Origin: Xaviernesmea rhizosphaerae
Lineage (GTDB): Bacteria; Pseudomonadota; Alphaproteobacteria; Rhizobiales; Rhizobiaceae
NCBI RefSeq assembly: GCF_001938945.1
Contig: NZ_MKIO01000020.1
Coordinates: 62,001-126,000 of the forward strand
Length of the DNA stretch: 64,000 bases
Direction of reading: 5' to 3'
The translations under genes and the position numbers were made by a program. The notes beneath the pieces are model-generated. The model had not been told where the DNA came from and did no database searches. It saw nothing but the letters and a program-made list of their open reading frames with translations. Shown here piece after piece: positions 7,556-16,138 of this stretch; within the stretch, counting starts at the first letter, position 1, and every line of letters starts with the position of its first letter.

Positions 7556-9448
7556 ATGACCGCTGACACCATTCTCCTGAACGGCCGCTTCACCACGCTC
7601 GACCGGGCCAATCCGCAGGCTGACGCCGTGGCGATCGAGGGCGGCGCTTTTCTGGCGGTGGGCCGGGAGGCCGAGGTCATGACCCATGCCGGGCCGACCA
7701 CGCGCATCATCGACCTCAAGGGCCGGCGCGCCCTGCCGGGCCTGTGCGACAACCACACCCATGTGATCCGCGGCGGGCTGAATTTCAACATGGAGCTGCG
7801 CTGGGACGGCGTGCGCTCGCTGGCCGATGCGATGGATATGCTCAAGCGTCAGGTGGCCATTACGCCGCCGCCGCAATGGGTGCGCGTCGTCGGCGGCTTC
7901 ACCGAGCATCAATTCACGGAGAAGCGCCTGCCGACGCTCGAGGAGATCAATGCGGTGGCGCCGGAAACGCCGGTTTTCCTGCTGCATCTCTATGACCGCG
8001 CGCTGCTCAACGGTGCGGCGCTGCGCGCCGTCGGCTACACCAGGGACACGCCTAATCCGCCCGGCGGCGAGATCCAGCGCGACGGCGCCGGCAATCCCAC
8101 CGGCATGCTGATCGCCCGGCCCAATGCCGGCCTGCTCTATGCCACGCTCGCCAAGGGGCCGAAGCTGCCCTTCGACTATCAGGTCAATTCCACCCGCCAC
8201 TTCCTGCGCGAGCTGAACCGGCTCGGCGTCACCAGCGTCATCGACGCCGGCGGCGGCTTCCAGAACTATCCCGACGACTATGCGGTGATCGAGAAGCTGG
8301 CCGCCGAGGGCCAGATGACCGTGCGGCTCGCCTATAATCTCTTCACCCAAAAGCCGAAGGAGGAGAAGGAAGACTTTCTCAAATGGACGGCCTCGGTCAC
8401 CTACAAGCAGGGCGACGACTATTTCCGCCACAATGGCGCGGGCGAGATGCTGGTCTTCTCCGCCGCCGATTTCGAGGATTTCCGCGAGCCCCGACCGGAC
8501 ATGCCGCCGGAAATGGAAGCGGATCTGGAAGGCGTGGTGCGCATTCTCGCTGAGAACCGCTGGCCCTGGCGGCTGCACGCCACCTATGACGAGACCATCT
8601 CCCGCGCGCTCGACGTGTTCGAAAAGGTCGACCGCGACGTTCCCCTGCATGGGCTCAACTGGTTCTTCGACCATGCCGAGACCATTTCCGAGCGCTCCAT
8701 CGACCGTATCGCCGCGCTCGGCGGCGGCATCGCCGTGCAGCACCGCATGGCCTATCAGGGCGAATATTTCGTGGAGCGCTACGGCCACCGCGCGGCCGAG
8801 GCCACGCCGCCGGTCGCCCGCATGCTGGAAAAGGGCGTGCCCGTCTCCGCCGGCACGGATGCGACCCGTGTCGCCTCCTACAATCCGTGGGTCTCGCTTG
8901 CCTGGATGATCACGGGCAAGACCGTGGGCGGGCTCTCGCTCTATCCGCGCGCCAATTGTCTGGATCGCGAAACGGCGCTCCGGATGTGGACGGAAAACGT
9001 CGCCTGGTTTTCCAACGAGGTCGGCCGCAAGGGCCGGATCGCCGCCGGGCAGCTTGCCGATCTCATCGTGCCGGACAAGGATTTCTTCGCCTGCGCCGAG
9101 GACGAGATTTCCTTCCTCACCTCCGATCTGACCATGGTCGGCGGGCGCGTGGTCTATGGCGCGGGCGATTTCGCCGCCCTTGACGACAATCCGCTGCCGC
9201 CGGCTATGCCCAACTGGTCGCCGGTCAACCGTTTCGGCGGCTATGGGGCCTGGGGCGAGCCGGAGGGCGCCGGCCGCCATTCCCTGCGCCGCCACTCCCT
9301 GCGACACCAGGCCATTGCCGGCTGCGGCTGCGCGCAAAGCTGCGGCGTGCATGGCCATGACCATGCCGCCGCCTGGGGCGCCAGCCTGCCGGTGGGCGAT
9401 CTCAAGGGCTTCTTCGGCGCGCTCGGCTGCGCCTGCTGGGCGGTGTGA
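7556..9448 (+). CDS. YtcJ-type amidohydrolase with Cys/His-rich C-terminal tail
   Basis: Metal-dependent amidohydrolase of 630 residues. The N-terminal part has the urease-like start (ILLNGRFTTLD, then ALPGLCDNHTHVIRGG near residues 60-75, carrying the HxH metal ligands), followed by the barrel, with a probable metal aspartate in VSAGTDATRVASYNPW and the closing ADLIVPDKD motif. The last 35-40 residues are unlike the barrel and rich in Cys and His: CGCAQSCGVHGHDHAA and GALGCACWAV. An AAGGAGG site at 7541-7547 sets the start. Substrate unknown. DoxX and MFS genes follow immediately on the same strand. Confidence 0.88.
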   Translation: MTADTILLNGRFTTLDRANPQADAVAIEGGAFLAVGREAEVMTHAGPTTRIIDLKGRRALPGLCDNHTHVIRGGLNFNMELRWDGVRSLADAMDMLKRQVAITPPPQWVRVVGGFTEHQFTEKRLPTLEEINAVAPETPVFLLHLYDRALLNGAALRAVGYTRDTPNPPGGEIQRDGAGNPTGMLIARPNAGLLYATLAKGPKLPFDYQVNSTRHFLRELNRLGVTSVIDAGGGFQNYPDDYAVIEKLAAEGQMTVRLAYNLFTQKPKEEKEDFLKWTASVTYKQGDDYFRHNGAGEMLVFSAADFEDFREPRPDMPPEMEADLEGVVRILAENRWPWRLHATYDETISRALDVFEKVDRDVPLHGLNWFFDHAETISERSIDRIAALGGGIAVQHRMAYQGEYFVERYGHRAAEATPPVARMLEKGVPVSAGTDATRVASYNPWVSLAWMITGKTVGGLSLYPRANCLDRETALRMWTENVAWFSNEVGRKGRIAAGQLADLIVPDKDFFACAEDEISFLTSDLTMVGGRVVYGAGDFAALDDNPLPPAMPNWSPVNRFGGYGAWGEPEGAGRHSLRRHSLRHQAIAGCGCAQSCGVHGHDHAAAWGASLPVGDLKGFFGALGCACWAV

Positions 9449-9452
9449 GCCC

Positions 9453-9914
9453 ATGGCGCCCCGCAACAGAACCGCACCCCCTCTGGCCGGCCGCATGCTG
9501 CCGCGCCCGCTTGCCGGCGCCCTGTCCTCGCCAGCTGTCACCTTCGTCGCGCTGCTGGCGCTGTGCTCGGCCTATCTCCAGGGCGCGCTGACCAAGCTGT
9601 TCGACTTTAACGGAGCGCTGGCGGAAATGCAGCATTTCGGGCTGCAGCCCGCGCCGCTCTTCGCCGTCGGCGTCATCCTCTTCGAGCTGTCGATGTCGGC
9701 GCTGGTGCTCTCGGGCGTGCTGCGCTGGCTCGGCGCCCTGGCGCTCGCCGGCTTCACCGTGCTGGCCACCTTCCTCGCCTTCCGCTTCTGGGAACTGCCG
9801 GCCGGCATGGAGCGGGCGATGATGACCAACGGCTTCTTCGAGCATCTCGGCCTGGTGGGCGCCTTTCTGCTGGTGGCCATCCGGGATGTCGCGCAGCGGG
9901 GAGGCCAGCCATGA
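9453..9914 (+). CDS. DoxX-like membrane protein
   Basis: Inner-membrane protein of 153 residues with four predicted helices. The first (VALLALCSAYLQGALTKLFDF) carries the family-typical region before a reentrant turn, and the C-terminal pair (GFFEHLGLVGAFLLVAIRD) fits DoxX/TQO-type proteins. The ATG at 9453 lies four bases after the amidohydrolase stop; the frame is open upstream but overlaps that gene. Its stop overlaps the MFS start as ATGA. Function unknown; DoxX proteins are often linked to redox or thiol stress. Confidence 0.78.
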   Translation: MAPRNRTAPPLAGRMLPRPLAGALSSPAVTFVALLALCSAYLQGALTKLFDFNGALAEMQHFGLQPAPLFAVGVILFELSMSALVLSGVLRWLGALALAGFTVLATFLAFRFWELPAGMERAMMTNGFFEHLGLVGAFLLVAIRDVAQRGGQP

Positions 9915-11557
9915 GCGGCGTGTCGCCTCCAAATCCATCGCAGCCGAACCCATCGCAGCCGGCCGGCTCGGGCAGCCTCGGGCCGCTGCGCCAGCCGGTT
10001 TTCGCCGTGCTCTGGGCCGCCACCGTGCTCGGCAACACCGGCAGCTTCATGCGCGACGTCGCCAGCGCCTGGCTGATGACCGACCTTTCGGCGGCACCTG
10101 CCGCCGTGGCGCTGGTGCAGGCGGCGGGCACCCTGCCGATCTTCCTCCTGGCCATTCCCGCCGGGGTGCTCTCCGATATTCTCGACCGCCGCCGCTTCCT
10201 CATCGCCGTGCAGATCCTGCTCGGCTCCGTCAGCCTGGCGCTGATGCTGCTGGCGTCGAGCGGCATGATGTCGGTCAGTGCGCTGATCGCGCTTACGTTC
10301 CTCGGCGGCGTCGGCGCGGCGCTGATGGGGCCGACCTGGCAGGCGATCGTGCCGGAGCTGGTCGATCGCGGCGAGGTGAAGGCGGCCGTGGCGCTGAATT
10401 CGCTGGGGATCAACATTGCCCGCTCCATCGGCCCGGCGGCCGGCGGGTTGCTGCTGGCGAGCTTCGGCGCGGCCGTCACCTATGGCGCCGATGTGGCGAG
10501 CTATGTCATCGTCATCGCCGCGCTGATCTGGTGGCCCCGGCCGAAAAATGCCGATGACGCGCTGTCGGAAGGCTTTTTCGGCGCCTTTCGCGCTGGCATG
10601 CGCTATGCGCGCGCCAGCCGGCCGCTGCACCGCGTGCTGATCCGCGCCGCGATCTTCTTCGCCTTTTCCAGCGCGGTCTGGGCGCTCTTGCCGCTGGTGG
10701 CGCGCAATCTTCTGGGCGGCGATGCCGGCTTTTATGGTCTGCTGCTCGGCGCGGTGGGGGCGGGCGCCATTGGCGGCGCTCTGCTCATGCCGCGGCTGCG
10801 CGCCCGGTTCGATTCGGATGGGTTGCTGCTCGGCGCAGCCCTGGTGGCGGCCGTCGTGATGGCGGCGCTGGCCTTTTCCCCGCCCAAGCCTCTCGCGCTC
10901 GCGCTGCTCCTGTTTCTCGGCGGCGCCTGGATCACGGCGCTGACCACGCTCAACGGCGCGGCCCAGGCGATCCTGCCCAATTGGGTGCGCGGGCGGGGGC
11001 TCGCCATCTATCTCACCGTGTTCAACGGCGCCATGACCGCCGGAAGCCTCGGCTGGGGCGCGGTGGGCGAGGCGGCCGGCGTACCGGCGACGCTGCTCAT
11101 CGGCGCCGCGGCACTCGCCATCGCCGCCCTTGTCATGCACCGGGTGAAGCTGCCGCAGGGCGAGGCGGATCTGGTGCCCTCCAACCACTGGCCGGAGCCG
11201 CTTGTGGCCGATCCCGTCGCCCATGATCGCGGGCCGGTGATGATCCTGATCGAATATCGCGTGCCGCGCGACCGGCACGCGCCGTTTCTGGACGCGCTCA
11301 CCCGCTTTTCCGAGGAGCGGCGGCGCGACGGCGCCTATGGCTGGGGCGTGACCGAGGATGCCGCCGACCCCGACGTGATGGTCGAGTGGTTCATGGTCGA
11401 ATCCTGGGCCGAGCATCTGCGCCAGCACAAGCGCGTCTCCCGGGCCGATGCCGATCTGCAGGCCGAGGTGCTGGCCCACCATGCCGGCACGGAACGCCCG
11501 CTCGTGCGCCATCTTCTGGCCATCGACCGGCCGGGGCGCGCCCGTGGCGAGACCTGA
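9911..11557 (+). CDS. MFS exporter of the enterobactin-exporter/MFS_3 type
   Basis: Major facilitator protein of 548 residues. Twelve helices are predicted in the first 410 residues, beginning at QPVFAVLWAATVLGNTGSFM; the loop DILDRRRF after helix 2 is the conserved MFS charge motif. The last 130 residues form a soluble domain (MILIEYRVPRDRHAPFLDAL...) typical of the MFS_3 group, where it looks like a ferredoxin-fold antibiotic-monooxygenase-like module. Export of a small molecule is inferred. The start overlaps the DoxX stop by four bases. RBS-linked continuation to the next hydrolase suggests one transcript. Confidence 0.87.
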   Translation: MSGVSPPNPSQPNPSQPAGSGSLGPLRQPVFAVLWAATVLGNTGSFMRDVASAWLMTDLSAAPAAVALVQAAGTLPIFLLAIPAGVLSDILDRRRFLIAVQILLGSVSLALMLLASSGMMSVSALIALTFLGGVGAALMGPTWQAIVPELVDRGEVKAAVALNSLGINIARSIGPAAGGLLLASFGAAVTYGADVASYVIVIAALIWWPRPKNADDALSEGFFGAFRAGMRYARASRPLHRVLIRAAIFFAFSSAVWALLPLVARNLLGGDAGFYGLLLGAVGAGAIGGALLMPRLRARFDSDGLLLGAALVAAVVMAALAFSPPKPLALALLLFLGGAWITALTTLNGAAQAILPNWVRGRGLAIYLTVFNGAMTAGSLGWGAVGEAAGVPATLLIGAAALAIAALVMHRVKLPQGEADLVPSNHWPEPLVADPVAHDRGPVMILIEYRVPRDRHAPFLDALTRFSEERRRDGAYGWGVTEDAADPDVMVEWFMVESWAEHLRQHKRVSRADADLQAEVLAHHAGTERPLVRHLLAIDRPGRARGET

Positions 11558-11591
11558 GACAAAGCACCAACCGACCACGCAAGGAGCCGCC

Positions 11592-12578
11592 ATGACCGAC
11601 GACGTGCATTCCGTACCGGAGCGATGCTCCGAACTGACCCGCCGCAGCCTTCTTGTCGCCGGTGCGGCGCTTGCCACGCTCACGGCCCTGCCGGCGGGCC
11701 TTGCCTTCGCAGCTTCCAACCCTGAACCAGGAGAAATGACCATGGGTTTCGTCACCGCCAAGGATGGCACCGAGATCTTCTACAAGGACTGGGGTCCGAA
11801 GGACGCCCAGCCGATCATGTTCCACCACGGCTGGCCGCTGTCGTCGGACGACTGGGATGCGCAGATGCTGTTCTTCCTGTCCAAGGGCTTCCGCGTCGTC
11901 GCGCATGACCGGCGCGGCCATGGCCGCTCGGCCCAGGTCTCCGACGGGCACGACATGGACCATTATGCGTCCGACGCCTTTGCCGTGGTCGAGGCGCTGG
12001 ACCTGAAAAATGCCGTCCATATCGGCCATTCCACCGGCGGCGGCGAAGTGGCGCGCTATGTCGCCAAGCATGGCGAGCCGGCCGGCCGCGTGGCCAAGGC
12101 CGTGCTGGTCTCGGCCGTTCCGCCCCTGATGCTGAAGACCGAGGCCAATCCGGAAGGCCTGCCGATCGAGGTCTTCGACGGCTTCCGCTCCGCGCTCGCC
12201 GCCAACCGCGCCCAGTTCTTCCGCGACGTTCCGGCCGGCCCCTTCTACGGCTTCAACCGCGAGGGCGCGACGGTGCACGAAGGCGTAATCCAGAATTGGT
12301 GGCGCCAGGGCATGATCGGCGGCGCCAAGGCGCATTATGACGGGATCAAGGCCTTCTCCGAGACCGACCAGACCGAGGATCTCAAGGCGATCTCCGTGCC
12401 GACGCTGGTGCTGCATGGCGAGGACGACCAGATCGTGCCGATTGCCGACGCCGCCCACAAGTCGATCAAGCTCCTCAAGAACGGCACTCTGAAGACCTAT
12501 CCCGGCTTCTCCCACGGCATGCTGACCGTGAATGCCGATGTGCTGAACGCCGATCTCCTGGCCTTCATCAAGGGCTGA
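11592..12578 (+). CDS. Alpha/beta hydrolase of the non-haem chloroperoxidase/arylesterase family with an N-terminal Tat-like signal
   Basis: Protein of 328 residues. From residue 51 it is a textbook cofactor-free chloroperoxidase/arylesterase: MFHHGWPLSSDDWD, nucleophile Ser147 in GHSTGGGEVARY, Asp in GEDDQIVP, His in GFSHGMLTV. Ahead of it is a 50-residue extension with TRRSLLVAGAALATL, a twin-arginine-like signal ending at GLAFA. The ATG at 11592 has an AAGGAG site. A second site AGGAGA at 11728-11733 precedes in-frame ATGs at 11736 and 11742, the latter being the usual family start, so a cytosolic form may also be made. A perfect hairpin follows the stop. Confidence 0.9.
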   Translation: MTDDVHSVPERCSELTRRSLLVAGAALATLTALPAGLAFAASNPEPGEMTMGFVTAKDGTEIFYKDWGPKDAQPIMFHHGWPLSSDDWDAQMLFFLSKGFRVVAHDRRGHGRSAQVSDGHDMDHYASDAFAVVEALDLKNAVHIGHSTGGGEVARYVAKHGEPAGRVAKAVLVSAVPPLMLKTEANPEGLPIEVFDGFRSALAANRAQFFRDVPAGPFYGFNREGATVHEGVIQNWWRQGMIGGAKAHYDGIKAFSETDQTEDLKAISVPTLVLHGEDDQIVPIADAAHKSIKLLKNGTLKTYPGFSHGMLTVNADVLNADLLAFIKG

Positions 12579-12596
12579 GGACGCGGCATGGCCAAA

Positions 12597-12623
12597 CGAT
12601 GGCCGCGCCGCGCGCGCGGCCAT
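12597..12623. terminator. Perfect hairpin between convergent genes
   Basis: Arms CGATGGCCGCG (12597-12607) and CGCGGCCATCG (12613-12623) are perfectly complementary around a five-base loop. It sits between the chloroperoxidase-like gene and the convergent AraC regulator, where a bidirectional terminator is expected. There is no U-run on either side. Confidence 0.65.
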
Positions 12624-12626
12624 CGG

Positions 12627-13532
12627 TCAATCCAGCCGGCGGCGGCGCCAGGCGCCGGGCGGCGCGCCCATGCTGGCGGCGAAGACGCGGCTGAAATGGG
12701 CGCCATCGGCAAAGCCGCAGGCCTCCGCGATCGCGGCAAGCGGGGCATCGCTGTTCAAAAGCAGGTCGCGCGCCTTGTCGAGCCGCTGCTCCACCAGCCA
12801 TTGATGCGGCGTGCGCCCTGTCGTTTCGCGGAAGGCGCGCAGGAAGATGCTGCGCGACAGGCCGGTCAGCGCGCAGAGCTCGTCGATGCCCGGATCGCCC
12901 TTCGGCTGCGCGCGCATGCGCTGCGTGATGAGGCCGAGCTGGCGCGGGGTCAGGCGCCGCCCGCCCTGCGGCTCGGTCGTGCGCCCCTCGCCATAGCGGC
13001 GCACCAGATGCGTGCCGATCGCCGCGCCGATCTGGGCGATGAAGAGCGGGCTCGTCGGCATGGGGCCCTGAGCATGGGCAAACAGCGCCCGCGTGAGCCC
13101 GCCGAGCACGAGATCGGCCGCGCCCGCCTGCTCGCTCAGGCCCTCAACATGGCGGCATTCGGCCTGGTCGGCGATCGTCGCCAGTGCTGCGGCTGAGATT
13201 TCCATCAGCGCGAAATCGAAGGAGCCGGCCATCTCGGCCTTGTAGGGATCGGCGAAGCGGCGGATGTAGAGGCCGTTTTCGGCAAAGTCATGCAGGGAGG
13301 CATGATGCGCATGGTGGATGCGGCGCTGATGCCCCGGCTTCATCGACAGGCCGATCAGCGTGCCACGGCCCGAGGCGGGCGTGGAGACGAACCCCTCAGG
13401 CGCCCGCGCCGCGCGGCGGCGGATGAAGCGGATATCGGCGCCGATGAGCACGTCATCCTCCTCCAGCCCGGCGAGCGAGCAGCCGAAGCGATCGCGGTCG
13501 GTTGCCGCCGGCTTTCCATCTCGTGCGAACAT
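12627..13532 (-). CDS. AraC family transcriptional regulator
   Basis: Regulator of about 301 residues. The C-terminal 100 residues hold two helix-turn-helix motifs: LTPRQLGLITQRMRAQPKGDPGIDELCALTGLS and the distal ACGFADGAHFSRVFAASMG that ends the AraC domain. The N-terminal 190 residues are a ligand-sensing part that I cannot assign further. I chose the ATG at 13532; ATGs at 13598 or 13625 would lengthen the protein with residues that look non-conserved. It converges on the hydrolase cluster and is the obvious candidate to control it, though this is inference. Confidence 0.87.
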   Translation of the reverse strand: MFARDGKPAATDRDRFGCSLAGLEEDDVLIGADIRFIRRRAARAPEGFVSTPASGRGTLIGLSMKPGHQRRIHHAHHASLHDFAENGLYIRRFADPYKAEMAGSFDFALMEISAAALATIADQAECRHVEGLSEQAGAADLVLGGLTRALFAHAQGPMPTSPLFIAQIGAAIGTHLVRRYGEGRTTEPQGGRRLTPRQLGLITQRMRAQPKGDPGIDELCALTGLSRSIFLRAFRETTGRTPHQWLVEQRLDKARDLLLNSDAPLAAIAEACGFADGAHFSRVFAASMGAPPGAWRRRRLD

Positions 13533-13700
13533 CTTGCTGCCCGTGCCCCGTCGGAGAGAGTCTGTCGGATGGATCGTGTGCTTTAGAATGGCCGCCATCA
13601 AGACATAGACGCTGCCCCTTGTCAAAGCGCAGAGATCAAAGCGCTGCCGCGGTAAGACCGGGGAAGGCAGGGCGCGTGCACCCTGCCTCCGTAGCGCTTC

Positions 13701-15077
13701 TCAGCGCTGGGCCCGCGCCCGGCGGCCGAAACGCTGGACGATCTGATCCAGCGCCAGCATGACGAGCAACGACAGGCCGGTGAGCGGGAACAGCAGGCCG
13801 AAGAGGGCCATCAGCGCGACCAGCCCGCGAAAGATGCGCGGATCGGCCGGCATGGGCGGCACGCCGAGCCCGCCCTTCGGCCGGCGCTTCCACCACATCA
13901 CGGCGGCCGACAGGCAGAGCAGGACGATGGCGATGCAGGCCGCGAGCAGCACCAGCTGGTTCGCCAGCCCGAACTCCTGCCCCATATGGACATTGATGCC
14001 CCATTCCAGCGCCTTGCCCAGCGGGCCGTAATCGGCATAGGTCATGTCGATCAGGGGCTTGCCGCTATATTGGTCGAGATGCACCACGCGCTGGCGCGAG
14101 AGGTCGTCGGGATAGACCGAACCGGTGTAGACGCCCGTCGGCTGGCTCGGCAGATTGACCGCATAGCCGCGATGCAGGCCGAGGCCGTCGAGGATCGCCA
14201 CCGCGCGGTCGAGGCCGATCGGCGCCATGCCGTGATCATGCACGGGCGATTGCGGCATCTGCGCCTGTTCAAGCGACCAGGAAGTCTTGGCCAGATGGTC
14301 GAGATGCTCGTCGGACATGGGCACGGCCACGCGCACGCCGGCGGGATAGCCGAAATTATTGCCATTGGCCCATTCATTGACCTTGGCGCCCCAGACACCG
14401 GACCACGGCATGCCGGTCAAGGCGAGGAAGACGATGACGCCGCCGACGAAGAGGCCGGTGACGGCATGCAGGTCACGCCAGAACACCCGGCGCGCCGGCG
14501 TACCGCGCAGGCTGACCACGCCGCCGCTGCGACCGCGCGGCCACCAGAGATAGAGCCCCGTCGCCACCAGAAGCATCGCCCAGCCTGCGGCGATCTCGAT
14601 CACCGCCCGGGTGACGCTGCCGAAATATTTCAGGCTATGCAAGGTGCGGATCGTCCACATGATCGTGCCGCGATCGGGCAGGCTGCCCAGCACCCGGCCG
14701 TCATAGGGATCGACATAGACGGCGCGCTTTCCCTGGCTCTCGGTCGCCACGGTGATTTCGGCGGAGCTTGTCGGCGTCGCGGGATCGGTGAACTTCACCG
14801 CCGTGCCCGGTTGTGCCGCGAGCGCTGCCGCCACCATGGCCGAGGGCGCCACGCGCGCGGCGTCCTGGCGTGCCTCCACCCGCTTGAGATCGGCATGGAC
14901 GAGACCGTCGATTTCGTCGCGGAAGAGGTAGAGCCCGCCGGTGATGGCGAGCGAGATCAGAAAGGGCAGAACGAGCAGCCCGGCATAGAAGTGCCAGCGC
15001 CAGACGGCGCGATAAAGGTCGGATGCGGCAGGGGCGGCCGTAACGGCACGCGCCCGCCCGATCGAAAGATCGGTCAT
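13701..15077 (-). CDS. PepSY-associated TM helix protein (iron-uptake-linked membrane reductase type)
   Basis: Inner-membrane protein of 458 residues. The first helix follows YRAVWRWHFYAGLLVLPFLISLAITGGLYLF, the conserved PepSY_TM entry. Further helices lie around IEIAAGWAMLLVATGLYLWW, GLFVGGVIVFLALTG and the C-terminal pair, with two periplasmic PepSY-like segments between them. Families of this type sit near TonB receptors and are thought to act in periplasmic iron or copper reduction. ATG at 15077 with GGAG in front. A DUF2946 gene lies just upstream on the same strand, a pairing often seen. Confidence 0.85.
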   Translation of the reverse strand: MTDLSIGRARAVTAAPAASDLYRAVWRWHFYAGLLVLPFLISLAITGGLYLFRDEIDGLVHADLKRVEARQDAARVAPSAMVAAALAAQPGTAVKFTDPATPTSSAEITVATESQGKRAVYVDPYDGRVLGSLPDRGTIMWTIRTLHSLKYFGSVTRAVIEIAAGWAMLLVATGLYLWWPRGRSGGVVSLRGTPARRVFWRDLHAVTGLFVGGVIVFLALTGMPWSGVWGAKVNEWANGNNFGYPAGVRVAVPMSDEHLDHLAKTSWSLEQAQMPQSPVHDHGMAPIGLDRAVAILDGLGLHRGYAVNLPSQPTGVYTGSVYPDDLSRQRVVHLDQYSGKPLIDMTYADYGPLGKALEWGINVHMGQEFGLANQLVLLAACIAIVLLCLSAAVMWWKRRPKGGLGVPPMPADPRIFRGLVALMALFGLLFPLTGLSLLVMLALDQIVQRFGRRARAQR

Positions 15078-15191
15078 GGGAACTCCAGACGAAGAGCAGG
15101 ATGGGAGCAAGGGCACGAAGGCGCGTTCGCGCCCTCGGGAAAGCCCGATGCTTGCGGGGTGGGACGGCGCGGGGCCGTCCCGGCCTTCCTG

Positions 15192-15632
15192 TCAGGAGGA
15201 GAGGGGTGGCGCGCGGGGCTGTCCGGTCAGCCCGCGTTCGATGCGCAGGAAGAGAGGAATGAACGGGCGGCTGGCCGAAAGGCTTGCCGGCGCGCGCGGC
15301 GCCGCAAGCTGGGGCGGCAGGGAGATCAGCGCCAGCGTCGTGGCCGCCAGGCGGCACAGCGTGGCGCAGGGGCAATCCGGCGCCTTTCCGTGCGGCGCGC
15401 CCTGGCGATCCTCCGGCGCCGTGGCCAGCTCTGGCTCAGCGGCCGGCTGCGGCGCGGCCAGGTCGAGCCCGACCGTCATGCAGAGGGCATGCAGCGGATC
15501 GAGCGCCTCGGCCGCCATGCGGCTCTGGCCGATCTGGCCGACCAGACCCTGCAGCGTCAGAACGAGCGCGATCACCCAGGCAAGCGCGCCCGCCGTCTGT
15601 CTGTCCGCCAAGATCTGCCGCATCATCCGCAT
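15192..15632 (-). CDS. DUF2946-like small membrane/secreted protein
   Basis: Protein of about 146 residues. One N-terminal helix (ALAWVIALVLTLQGLVGQI), then a variable linker and a Cys-rich motif CPCATLCRLAATTLALISLP, which resembles the conserved cysteine/histidine motif of DUF2946, found next to copper and TonB-linked loci. Start uncertain: ATGs at 15632, 15626 or 15650 are possible. The PepSY gene begins about 115 bases downstream, and the two are probably cotranscribed. Function unknown. Confidence 0.65.
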   Translation of the reverse strand: MRMMRQILADRQTAGALAWVIALVLTLQGLVGQIGQSRMAAEALDPLHALCMTVGLDLAAPQPAAEPELATAPEDRQGAPHGKAPDCPCATLCRLAATTLALISLPPQLAAPRAPASLSASRPFIPLFLRIERGLTGQPRAPPLSS

Positions 15633-15650
15633 GGACCCGCCATGCCACAA

Positions 15651-16138
15651 AGCTGCCGCATTGTCACCAGCAGGCTTTGCGAGCCTGCGGCTGCTGCGCT
15701 GTTGCGCCGCAGCGGGGGAGCGTCGCGAGCGGGGGCGATTTCCCGGCCCGTAAGGCCAGCCGCCCGCGGCCTGTGCACCGCCTGCAACAATGCGCGCAGA
15801 GGCATGCCCGGAAGACCTTTTCTTGTCCCTTGAGCACAGGAAACAGCGTTCGCTCGCGCTTTCTTAACCTTGTGCCGGCTAAATCGACGGATTGTCCTTT
15901 GCGCGCCTTAATCCGGCCCGATCCTTGCCGTGTGGGAGTCCATCGCCATATGGCACGCAAAAAGGGTCGATCCCCGCATCTTCAGGAAAACGATCCTGGA
16001 TGAAGCCTTGGAGCATTGGACCGAAAAGTGGGAACCGGTTTTCGGAAGAATCTGATGCAAAACAAAAATCCGGAGGATCGGGCGGCAGAGGATGGTCCGT
16101 CCGATGCTCTCGCAGGGACGGCCGAAAGGCGGGCTCCG
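15651..16138. other. Intergenic region with repeat copy B (16011-16110)
   Basis: The only structure recognised is the palindrome-family copy in inverted orientation from GAGCATTGGACC to CCGATGCTCT. The frame of the following gene runs open through this repeat, so its N-terminal extension upstream of 16139 is not trustworthy. A short hairpin GCAGGC...GCCTGC lies near 15668. I see no gene. Confidence 0.7.
16011..16110 (-). repeat. Intergenic palindrome family, copy B
   Basis: Inverted orientation. GAGCATTGGACCGAAAAGTG, GGAACCGGTTTTCGGAAG, TCTGATGC, AAAACAAAAATCCGG and CCGATGCTCT. It is the second-best-preserved copy in the window. Confidence 0.8.

Noticed and set aside
7079-9541. An 820-codon minus-strand frame opposite the amidohydrolase
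   Set aside because: Its composition mirrors the plus-strand codons and no motif or ribosome-binding site supports it. The plus-strand amidohydrolase is well supported.
9572-11770. A 732-codon minus-strand frame opposite DoxX, MFS and the hydrolase
   Set aside because: The plus strand carries three recognisable genes with overlaps; the minus frame is a shadow.
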